NCBI GenBank assembly: GCA_900551265.1
Contig: URVL01000097.1
Coordinates: 1 to 8,197, forward strand
Length of the DNA: 8,197 bases
Direction of reading: 5' to 3'
Source of the DNA: an uncultured Eubacteriales bacterium
GTDB taxonomy: Bacteria > Bacillota > Clostridia > Oscillospirales > QAMX01
Shown here: positions 1 through 5,072 of the stretch, one piece after another
Numbering within the stretch: position 1 is the stretch's first letter
How the letters are laid out: each line of letters starts with the position of its first letter
Program-made: the position numbers and the translations under genes
The notes under the pieces: model-generated
The model's database searches: none
What the model was told of the DNA's origin: nothing
The model's input: the letters and a program-made list of their open reading frames with translations, nothing else

Positions 1-44
1 AGGAGGTAGAAATCTTCTACCGCTTTATCGGCAAAATTGATTGA
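1..44 (+). CDS. C-terminal end of a probable large serine recombinase (DUF4368 type), partial
   Basis: Reading from base 3, the window opens with the in-frame peptide EVEIFYRFIGKID followed by TGA at 42-44. The pattern of alternating hydrophobic residues ending in YRFIG resembles the extreme C-terminus of clostridial large serine recombinases that carry a DUF4368 tail (the TnpX/TndX group of conjugative and mobilisable elements). The catalytic serine domain would lie upstream, outside the window. The immediately following DNA is a regulator gene lacking its front, which is the arrangement expected when such a recombinase gene sits at the very edge of an integrated element. The family call rests on only 13 residues and on memory of the family, so it is tentative. 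The alternative is any unrelated protein ending there. Confidence 0.4.
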   Translation, partial: EVEIFYRFIGKID

Positions 45-71
45 ATGACACCAATATCTTTAACTATGTGA
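45..71. other. Putative end of an integrated element (attachment-site junction)
   Basis: The recombinase-like frame stops at 44. Recognisable XRE regulator sequence begins abruptly at about base 70, in the middle of the conserved W-(D/E)-x-G motif: the codon before GAT-ACC-GGG is TGT, where homologues would have TGG for Trp. The break is followed directly by GA at 70-71. TnpX and TndX recombinases are known to use a GA core dinucleotide at element ends and targets. The junction is therefore placed in this interval, most simply at the GA. This is inference, because the other end of the element is not in the window. Confidence 0.3.
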
Positions 72-738
72 TACCGGGGTTTCCGCGCCCGACATCGATA
101 TGCTCCCCCGTCTTGCGATCTTTTTCCACACCTCCGTAGACGAACTGTTGGACTATCACTAGCAGCAAATCGACCAGGCGGTCGACCAGTTGGTACGGGA
201 ATCCCTTCCGCTCAGAAAAAATCCCGCTCAGGCCGAGGCCTTCTACCGCAAAGCGCTGCAGCAATATCCCAATAATGAGGTCCTGCTCAATTGCCTTCTC
301 ATGACCATTGACGACGGACGCAGTCAGGAAAAGCTCGAAATCGGCGAGCACCTGCTGGAATGTACCACAGACGATGCGATTAAATATGACGTCGTTCGTC
401 TGATGGCAGAGACCTATCACGCCATCGGCGAACAGGCCATGGCGGAACACTACCTCTCTCAGATACCGGAGCTGTACTTTTTACAGACAGAAATTGCCGC
501 CGCCATCAAAACCGGCGCAGCACAGCATGAAGAAATCGTCAAAACGGAAGATGTCTGCCTGGGCACGCTCATTTCCATGCTTACCCTGCGGATCAGTCTC
601 ACGGCAGAGAATGAGAAGAGAGCCGGGCTCCAGGAAATCGGGCGGGATCTTTTGACAATCTATCAGTCTTTTCCGGAACACTGCGGCACACATCAGGAAC
701 TTTGGGAGGCACTCTCCCCTATGCCCCCACAGACATAG
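70..738 (+). pseudogene. Remnant of an XRE-family HTH regulator with TPR-like C-terminal region
   Basis: Reading in frame from base 70 gives DTGVSAPDIDMLPRLAIFF and then HTSVDELLDYH. This is the classic second half of an XRE/Cro helix-turn-helix domain (W-E-x-G-x-S-x-P-D-I through V-D-E-L-L). An in-frame TAG at 160-162 interrupts it, and the same frame then stays open to the TAG at 736-738. The rest is helical and TPR-like, with repeats such as AEAFYRKALQQYPNN and AEHYLSQIPELYF. Full-length members of this clostridial group bind DNA with the N-terminal domain and sense through the helical region. Here helices 1-3 of the HTH are missing, upstream sequence belongs to a different gene, and a stop separates the two halves. 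A TTG at 190 could start a 182-residue remnant, but no ribosome binding site precedes it. It is almost certainly non-functional as a DNA-binding regulator. Confidence 0.75.
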
Positions 739-769
739 AAAAGCGGCCCGAAGATCGGGCCGCTTTTTT
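739..769. terminator. Bidirectional intrinsic terminator between convergent genes
   Basis: A perfect 10-bp inverted repeat, AAGCGGCCCG (741-750) and CGGGCCGCTT (756-765), has a 5-base loop. It is followed by a T run to 769 on the plus strand and preceded by an A-rich stretch that gives a U-tract on the minus strand. It lies 3 bases after the regulator remnant stop and about 17 bases beyond the stop of the minus-strand oxidoreductase gene, so it can serve both. Confidence 0.9.
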
Positions 770-785
770 CACTACAAAATAATAT

Positions 786-2132
786 TTACACCGGAAGCTC
801 AATATTCTGCCGCTTCAGCTGTGCCTGAAGCGCCTTCACATCGACATCCTTTGGCGCGATATGATCGCGAACAGCCATTGCCGCCGCCGCGCCGGCCGCC
901 TCGCCTGTCATGCAGCACAGGGAAATGGCGCGCGTACCGCTCTCCGCGACATGGTCGGCGGAAATACAGCGGCCTGCCGCGAGCAGGTTCGAAATGTTGA
1001 CCGGCACCATGGTACGGTACGGAATCTGGAAGCTGCGCCCGTCAACGACCGGCTCGAAGATGTGGCCCTTATAGCCCTTACCCTCGACCTTGCCGTCGCC
1101 GTTCATCTCAGCATCCGGCGCCAGCATGTCATAGAAACGCGGGAACACAGCGATCACATCTTCAAACTGGCGGTTTGCCTCCATATCGTCAATCGTCAGA
1201 TAATATTGACCGATAATACGGCGGCTGTCACGGAACCCAATCTCCGGTGCGATGGACGCAATCTCAAGGTTGCGCAGTTCTTCATAGTTCTCTTTCAGAT
1301 AGTGATAGAGATCCATAATATACCCGCGGCATTCCAGCTCACCCTTTGTCAGATCCTTTACGTCCGTGGGGTCAAGGCCATAGGCGCAGGCATAGTTCGC
1401 ATAGGAAATCTGGCCGCCAGGCGTCAGACGTCCAAACGGAAGGTCCTGGCGCTTACAGGGCAGGCCCGTCTCGCCTGCGCGGTAACGGCGCTTAAAGTCC
1501 TTTCCGATTTCACCCAGGCGGTCCGGATCCAATGTCAGCTTATCGACATCCGCGCCCGCAAAACGCACAGAAACCGTGCCCGGCTGGCAGAGGCCGTCCT
1601 TCTCGCGTCCCTGCTCAAACGGCACGCCTGCCGCAAACGCCACATCCGCGTCGCCGGTTGTATCAATAATGATCTCCGCGGCAACCGCCATCGGGCCTTT
1701 TTTCGTCTGGATAATTACGGCGTCAATGTGATCGCCGGTGGTAATAACTTCGTTCACAAACGAGTGGAAATAAATTTCAACGCCCGCCTTCTGGACAAAC
1801 CGGTCCAGAAACACTTTCAGATATTCGCTGCAAAAGGCTTTCGGGTTGCGCAAGCGGATGTTGTCGTTTCCAAATTCCTCTTTGCATCCGCTCTCAATCT
1901 CCGCATAAATTCCCTCCGAGTGAAACGGCGGTTTTACGAAATAATTGCAGTTTTCCACATAGCAGGCCGTAATATTGCCGCCTAAAAACGCACGCTTCTC
2001 CAGCAACAACACGCGTGCGCCATTGCGTGCTGCAGAAACTGCCGCGCCAACGCCCGCCGGGCCGCCGCCGACAACCAGCACGTCAACGGTCTTTTCCACT
2101 TCCAATACCGTTTCTTTTCGAACGACTTTCAT
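786..2132 (-). CDS. FAD-dependent oxidoreductase (FAD_oxidored family, PF12831-like)
   Basis: A 448-residue flavoprotein. Residues 16-50 form the FAD-binding Rossmann unit, with GGGPAGVGAA at 22-31 and the ribose-binding Glu of VLLLEK at 45. Residues 154-170 (IIIDTTGDADVAFAAGV) are the second conserved family segment. FRDSRRIIG at 300-308 and PYRTMVPVNISNLLAAGRC at 371-389 are typical C-terminal landmarks, and the final GEAAGAAAA helix closes the FAD site. The family resembles fumarate reductase/thiazole-synthase-like flavoproteins, but substrates are mostly unknown, and nothing here identifies one. It is cytoplasmic: no signal peptide, membrane segment or Fe-S cysteine cluster is seen. The ATG at 2132 is preferred over the more upstream ATG at 2159 because GGAGGGG (2143-2137) lies 4 bases before it. 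It has its own strong promoter and is probably monocistronic, ending at the shared terminator. Full length, with no damage seen. Confidence 0.92.
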   Translation of the reverse strand: MKVVRKETVLEVEKTVDVLVVGGGPAGVGAAVSAARNGARVLLLEKRAFLGGNITACYVENCNYFVKPPFHSEGIYAEIESGCKEEFGNDNIRLRNPKAFCSEYLKVFLDRFVQKAGVEIYFHSFVNEVITTGDHIDAVIIQTKKGPMAVAAEIIIDTTGDADVAFAAGVPFEQGREKDGLCQPGTVSVRFAGADVDKLTLDPDRLGEIGKDFKRRYRAGETGLPCKRQDLPFGRLTPGGQISYANYACAYGLDPTDVKDLTKGELECRGYIMDLYHYLKENYEELRNLEIASIAPEIGFRDSRRIIGQYYLTIDDMEANRQFEDVIAVFPRFYDMLAPDAEMNGDGKVEGKGYKGHIFEPVVDGRSFQIPYRTMVPVNISNLLAAGRCISADHVAESGTRAISLCCMTGEAAGAAAAMAVRDHIAPKDVDVKALQAQLKRQNIELPV

Positions 2133-2136
2133 GTTT

Positions 2137-2143
2137 CCCCTCC
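2137..2143 (-). promoter_or_regulatory. Ribosome binding site deciding the oxidoreductase start
   Basis: GGAGGGG on the minus strand sits 4 bases upstream of the ATG at 2132 (GGAGG core 6 bases away). No comparable site precedes the in-frame ATG at 2159, so the shorter protein is chosen. Confidence 0.8.
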
Positions 2144-2200
2144 AAATTTTCTTTTCCAATCATACCGGACTTGCCACCTGCAAGCGATACTTTATTTTCT

Positions 2201-2229
2201 ATTATATTACAACCTGCGCCATTTGGCAA
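2201..2229 (-). promoter_or_regulatory. Sigma-A type promoter of the FAD oxidoreductase
   Basis: On the minus strand TTGCCA (2229-2224) and a perfect TATAAT (2206-2201) are separated by exactly 17 bases. Transcription would start near 2194, giving a leader of about 60 bases. Within that leader is a small inverted repeat, CTTGC-5-GCAAG (2184-2170), just downstream of the predicted start. It might be an operator or a weak hairpin, but it is too short to call. Confidence 0.8.
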
Positions 2230-2324
2230 TCGCAGATCTGCCGGCATTTGTCCGAGCGTACAGAGACGATGCACGGGCGGGAAAACGTGCAAATGGGGGG
2301 GGTGTAACCAACGTTTTTTTGCAG

Positions 2325-3854
2325 CTATTTACCGCCCCATGAAATCAACCGCACCGTAAGATCGTCCATCCTTTTTTCCGAGAAGACCGGGCGCCACTCC
2401 ACTTTGCCCACAGAGTCAAAATAGAGAGAGGAACAGGCGGTGTGGAATTTGGGCGTGTTCTGCCCTGCAAAGATGGCGGTCGGACCATCTGCGCCACCAA
2501 TGACGCCGATTGTAGCCGCACTGTCGCACGCGGCAGAAACAGCTTCTTGAGAATCGGACGTTATCCGCCGCGGTTCATCTCCGTCGGAACAGTCCTGGAG
2601 CATAAAACCCAAGCCGTCAAGGCCCGGCTCCAGAGTATAGCTCATAGAAAGAAGGTGCGTGGGGTACTCTTTAAAAGGATCGTGAAAAACATCTGCAGGC
2701 AGTTCCCACCATTCCAGTTCCTGGACCGTCAGCGTATAGGTCTTCTCATGCAAAGGATGGCGCAGCAAAACGCTCTCGCCGACATCCGGTGTGGCAAAGT
2801 GCTGCCCGGTGAACGTTTCCCGCTCCCGTTCCATCCGTACCGACAGGGATTTCAGATCTGACCCCTTCATAGTACCCCAGCGATAGGCGCTTCGATGGAT
2901 GGACCACGCTCTGCCGTTATCCAAACCGTAATGATCCAAAATGCACTTTCCTTCCGTCTCGCACTTATCGCCCTGCGGCAGGCAAAATTCCGGCAGCCAG
3001 GTTAGCCCGCAGGCGTGTTCTCTCTCCAGCGTCTCCCCATTATACCTGATCTGTCCATGGAAGCTGACATCCAGCGGATTTTCCCTGCGGATCTGTTCCT
3101 GCTGCTCCTTGGTGAAGCAATAGCTGTCTTCATGGAACAGATCCCATTTATCAATGAAAGCTTTTACCTGAACCGGATCCGCTTCCATAAAATAGTCAAC
3201 CACCAGGCCTTTGTCGCAGAGATACACAGCGGGGATGCGCCACTTTTCCCCACCCCAGCTGAAAGACTTTCCAATGGGAACTTCTATCCCCGCTTCGCCC
3301 TCATTGCGCCAAAAACCGCCATCATACGTGACCTTCCACGCCGAAGGCAGAACCGAAGCGCCGGCATTGCTATCCGGGCAGTCTTCGGAATAGGAAATTT
3401 GAGAGAGATCAAATTCGGCCTGCAATTTCTTGACATAAGCAAAGGCGTCCTCCATGGGTTCCAAGCCGAACTCCCTGCGAATTGAATCCAGCACATTCTG
3501 CTGTTCTTCTGTGGCCGGGCAGCCGTTGAGAAACGATTGAAACTGCGCCTCGTCCCAGGCGTAGCACTGCTCCAAAGCCGCCATATCCACGCAATACAAT
3601 AGCAAACGCAGCAGGTCTTCAAAATTTCGGGCAATGGGATGAACACAGTCCCCAAAATTCATGGGACTGACGGCAAAAATCATCTCTCCAAATTCCGGGA
3701 TCGTACAATAGTGGATGCCATTCACACCGGCATAGCCGATAATCCGTGCGTTTTTCGGTGTGCAGGAATAGGAAACATCGCAGCCGCGCCGCTCTATGCC
3801 AATTGGGGAAAAGTCGATATGCAGCTTTTCAAACCGTTCATACGCCGTACACAT
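2325..3854 (-). CDS. Uncharacterised 509-residue soluble protein with an embedded GGADGPT decarboxylase-type motif
   Basis: Function unknown. Residues about 40-125 (TIPEFGEMIFAVSP at 51-64, then VHPIARNFEDLLRLLLYC at 71-88 and ALEQ at 93-96) resemble the SUKH/SMI1-like proteins of Firmicutes. Residues about 170-509 look like a separate beta-rich, Trp-rich clostridial family with LVVDYFMEADP at 217-227. The peptide IGVIGGADGPTAIF (449-462) matches the signature of the Na+-translocating decarboxylase beta subunit (OadB/GcdB), yet no membrane segment or signal peptide is present. The motif lies between a polar linker (420-445) and a final strand-rich piece containing VEWRPVF. Automated annotation may label it a decarboxylase subunit because of this peptide, which would be wrong. 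The ATG at 3854 follows GAGGTGAT, a near-perfect ribosome binding site. No clear terminator follows, so readthrough into the oxidoreductase promoter region is possible. SUKH proteins are often toxin immunity proteins, but no toxin gene is nearby. Confidence 0.85.
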   Translation of the reverse strand: MCTAYERFEKLHIDFSPIGIERRGCDVSYSCTPKNARIIGYAGVNGIHYCTIPEFGEMIFAVSPMNFGDCVHPIARNFEDLLRLLLYCVDMAALEQCYAWDEAQFQSFLNGCPATEEQQNVLDSIRREFGLEPMEDAFAYVKKLQAEFDLSQISYSEDCPDSNAGASVLPSAWKVTYDGGFWRNEGEAGIEVPIGKSFSWGGEKWRIPAVYLCDKGLVVDYFMEADPVQVKAFIDKWDLFHEDSYCFTKEQQEQIRRENPLDVSFHGQIRYNGETLEREHACGLTWLPEFCLPQGDKCETEGKCILDHYGLDNGRAWSIHRSAYRWGTMKGSDLKSLSVRMERERETFTGQHFATPDVGESVLLRHPLHEKTYTLTVQELEWWELPADVFHDPFKEYPTHLLSMSYTLEPGLDGLGFMLQDCSDGDEPRRITSDSQEAVSAACDSAATIGVIGGADGPTAIFAGQNTPKFHTACSSLYFDSVGKVEWRPVFSEKRMDDLTVRLISWGGK

Positions 3855-3878
3855 TGGGAAATCACCTCACTGTCTGGC

Positions 3879-3887
3879 ATAATACCA
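3879..3887 (-). promoter_or_regulatory. Possible extended -10 promoter for the 509-residue protein gene
   Basis: On the minus strand TGGTATTAT is an extended -10 (TGnTATnnT type) whose start point would fall near 3872, just before the ribosome binding site at 3868-3861. No convincing -35 hexamer is found at 16-18 bases, and the leader would be under 20 bases, so this is a weak call. Confidence 0.35.
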
Positions 3888-3970
3888 TTTTCCTGGTCAG
3901 CTGTTCTTCCGGCAACACGCAAATGCGCCCCGGCAACCGCTTCGGACTACCAGTCTGCATAGCACGTCAA

Positions 3971-4010
3971 ATAAAAAACCTCTTTTATCCGTCGGGATAA
4001 AAGAGGTTTT
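3971..4010 (-). terminator. Intrinsic terminator of the tRNA-Arg transcript
   Basis: A 16-bp perfect inverted repeat (3975-3990 paired with 3995-4010; arms AAAACCTCTTTTATCC and its complement) has a GTCG loop. On the minus strand it ends in a run of T followed by ATTT. It lies directly after the CCA end of the tRNA. The outer A/T pairs overlap the U-tract, and the repeat could also act on the plus strand. Confidence 0.88.
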
Positions 4011-4012
4011 CC

Positions 4013-4089
4013 TGGCGCGCTTGAAGGGACTCGAACCCCTGACCTACTGGTTCGTAGCCAGTCACTCTATCCAGCTGAGCTACAAGCGC
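4013..4089 (-). tRNA. tRNA-Arg (anticodon ACG)
   Basis: A complete 77-base cloverleaf on the minus strand. The acceptor arms are GCGCTTG (4089-4083) and CAAGCGC (4023-4017), with discriminator G at 4016 and encoded CCA at 4015-4013. The D-arm contains TAGCTCAGCTGGATAGAG. The anticodon stem ACTGG/CCAGT encloses CTACGAA, giving anticodon ACG. The T-arm is AGGGG-TTCGAGT-CCCTT. The first anticodon base would be deaminated to inosine by TadA to read CGU, CGC and CGA. It has its own promoter and terminator, so it is a single-gene unit. No structural defect is seen. Confidence 0.97.
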
Positions 4090-4117
4090 ATCTATACATT
4101 CTCTCAAGGCAAGAGAT

Positions 4118-4146
4118 AGTATAGCATATGCTTTTTCAAAAATCAA
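4118..4146 (-). promoter_or_regulatory. Promoter of tRNA-Arg
   Basis: On the minus strand TTGATT (4146-4141), a 17-base spacer and TATACT (4123-4118) form a good sigma-A promoter, strengthened by a TGC extended -10 just before TATACT. The start point near 4111 lies about 22 bases upstream of the mature tRNA 5' end. Confidence 0.8.
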
Positions 4147-4157
4147 GTGTTTTTTTC

Positions 4158-4231
4158 AAAAATTAAAAACCGTCCTGACGCCGCCGTGATTTTCCTGAAA
4201 ACGGAAAATTGCGGCACTTGAATCAGGACGG
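4158..4231 (-). terminator. Long two-part hairpin with U-tract downstream of the 122-residue gene
   Basis: The outer stem is CCGTCCTGA (4170-4178) with TCAGGACGG (4223-4231). The inner stem is GCCGTGATTTTCC (4183-4195) with GGAAAATTGCGGC (4203-4215), 13 pairs including two adjacent G-U wobbles, with a 7-base loop. An asymmetric internal loop joins the two stems. On the minus strand the structure is followed by TTTTTAATTTTT. It probably stops transcription before the tRNA promoter, which lies some 12 bases beyond the U-tract. It is larger than a usual terminator and might also be a stable 3' RNA end or a small RNA. Confidence 0.65.
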
Positions 4232-4245
4232 ATAAAGCTTTACAA

Positions 4246-4308
4246 TAAAGAAAAGGGGCGGCTTTCCCTGCGCCGGCAGGGGAAACCCCATATTTTCGTT
4301 TCCCCTGC
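4246..4308 (-). terminator. Terminator hairpin with an overlapping alternative hairpin in the 3' region of the 122-residue gene
   Basis: Read on the minus strand there are three segments in order: GCAGGGGAAA (4308-4299), TTTCCCCTGC (4285-4276) and GCAGGGAAA (4271-4263). Segments 1 and 2 pair perfectly (10 bp, 13-base loop). Segments 2 and 3 pair with one bulge, extended by GGGG/CCCC (4289-4286 with 4258-4255), and are followed by TTTTCTTT. The two pairings exclude each other, the geometry of an antiterminator and terminator. The 2:3 hairpin is a plausible intrinsic terminator about 45 bases past the stop codon at 4333. Confidence 0.55.
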
Positions 4309-4332
4309 AAATCGTTCCAGGCATTCGCCGTT

Positions 4333-4701
4333 TTATGAATGGCTGTGAATGCCTGTACCATGCATGCCAAGCAGCATTTCGCGGACACGGGTACCCTCGC
4401 TGTCGTCAACTTCCAGCTCAAGCTTTGCCTCGCCGGAGTACGGTATATGGTTGTCCAGGTGTCCGCCCATTGGATAAAACGGCATTCCCGGCATCATAAC
4501 GTTTACCGGCGTCACCATACCGGTATAAAATTCTGCGGCGGCCGGGAAATAAAATTCATCTGTCGGCAAATGCGACGGTTCATAGCCGCGGTTGGTCAAA
4601 TCCGTAATGTGGCGTTTTTTGATGACAACGCCGGCTTCGCCAACATGACGTGCCGCAATTTCGGCATGATCGGTGCTTTCAAATATGGCGCTGATTTTCA
4701 T
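4333..4701 (-). CDS. Hypothetical 122-residue protein, Met/His-rich, with stress-protein-like alpha/beta ends
   Basis: Not recognised as a named family. Residues 1-32 (MKISAIFESTDHAEIAARHV onward) read as strand-helix-strand. Residues 92-122 (KLELEVDD then RVREMLLGMHG) read as another strand-helix-strand. This layout is reminiscent of the small general stress protein 17M-like or ferredoxin-fold domains that end in a 'vDd...ar.iL..hGa' pattern. The middle (61-90) is rich in Met and Pro (M62, M69, M70, M73, M78) with H81 and H85, and the tail holds H114, H119 and H121, which might bind a metal. No signal peptide or membrane helix is present, so it is likely cytoplasmic. The ATG at 4701 is preceded by GGGAGGG with a 7-base spacer. 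Upstream extensions lack such a site and run into the divergent DUF951 gene, 64 bases away. Function unknown. Confidence 0.8.
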   Translation of the reverse strand: MKISAIFESTDHAEIAARHVGEAGVVIKKRHITDLTNRGYEPSHLPTDEFYFPAAAEFYTGMVTPVNVMMPGMPFYPMGGHLDNHIPYSGEAKLELEVDDSEGTRVREMLLGMHGTGIHSHS

Positions 4702-4765
4702 TGCGATCCCTCCCGTGCTAGTATGCCCGGAGATTTTTGATAACATGACAACAGGTGGTGGCAAA

Positions 4766-4951
4766 ATGGACGTCAGACTCAACGATATTTTGGAACTCAA
4801 GAAAGAACATCCCTGCGGAGGAAAACAATGGCTTGTGCTGCGCGTCGGCATGGACTTTCGCCTTCGCTGTACAACCTGCGGACATGAAGTGATGGTGCCG
4901 CGCCGCAAAATTGAAAAACGCATTAAAAAAATCATTCGGGAAGAGGAATAA
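4766..4951 (+). CDS. DUF951 family small protein
   Basis: A 61-residue basic protein matching the DUF951 (PF06107) pattern: MDVRLNDILELKKEHPCGG at the N-terminus, W19-V20-L21 after it, the CTTCGH knuckle at residues 33-38, then VMVPRRKIEKRIKKII. The HPC and CxxC cysteines suggest a small zinc-ribbon or metal-binding fold. The family is common in Firmicutes and its biochemical role is not established. The start at 4766 is chosen because family members usually begin MD-x-x-L-N-D-I and AGGTGGT lies just upstream. An ATG at 4745 in the same frame would add 7 residues. It diverges from the 122-residue gene across 64 bases and is followed after 121 bases by the exported hydrolase gene, with which it could be co-transcribed. 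Confidence 0.9.
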   Translation: MDVRLNDILELKKEHPCGGKQWLVLRVGMDFRLRCTTCGHEVMVPRRKIEKRIKKIIREEE

Positions 4952-5072
4952 ACGGCGCGTTCCCGTAAAACAGTTCCGTATCAGCCGCGTTATCGTACGG
5001 CGGCGCCGCATATTCGGAGCGGCCGGCGCGTATATATTGTTTGCAATGAACAAAGAAGGATGGTCTGAACTT

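Noticed and set aside
64..450. A 128-codon minus-strand open frame over the regulator remnant
   Set aside because: It is antisense to sequence that clearly encodes XRE and TPR-like motifs, and has no start signal or recognisable domain.
861..1985. A 374-codon open frame on the plus strand opposite the FAD oxidoreductase gene
   Set aside because: It is antisense to a clear flavoprotein with intact motifs, has no ribosome binding site, and its protein is rich in Arg, Ala and His as expected of a shadow frame in GC-rich DNA.
2271..2290. GCACG/CGTGC inverted repeat as a terminator for the 509-residue protein gene
   Set aside because: Only 5 bp with a 10-base loop and no U-tract on either strand.
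2295..2302. A run of eight G residues between the 509-residue protein gene and the oxidoreductase promoter
   Set aside because: Could be a phase-variable tract, but it lies outside the promoter elements and any reading frame, so it is most simply neutral or a sequencing-sensitive spot.
4702..4765. Divergent promoters in the 64-base gap between the two small genes
   Set aside because: Several weak hexamers can be found on both strands, but none combines a good -35, spacing and -10, so no promoter is called.
4702..4935. A 78-residue N-terminal extension of the 122-residue minus-strand protein
   Set aside because: It overlaps most of the DUF951 gene, reads as low-quality Ser/Pro/Arg-rich sequence, and the internal ATG at 4701 has a good ribosome binding site.
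5031..5038. TATATATT as a -10 element for the hydrolase gene
   Set aside because: AT-rich and well placed, but no -35 hexamer at an acceptable distance; co-transcription with the DUF951 gene is equally likely.
4911..5072. A 54-residue N-terminal extension of the exported hydrolase
   Set aside because: It would overlap the end of the DUF951 gene and place a very basic stretch before an otherwise normal signal peptide; ATG 5073 gives a standard export signal.
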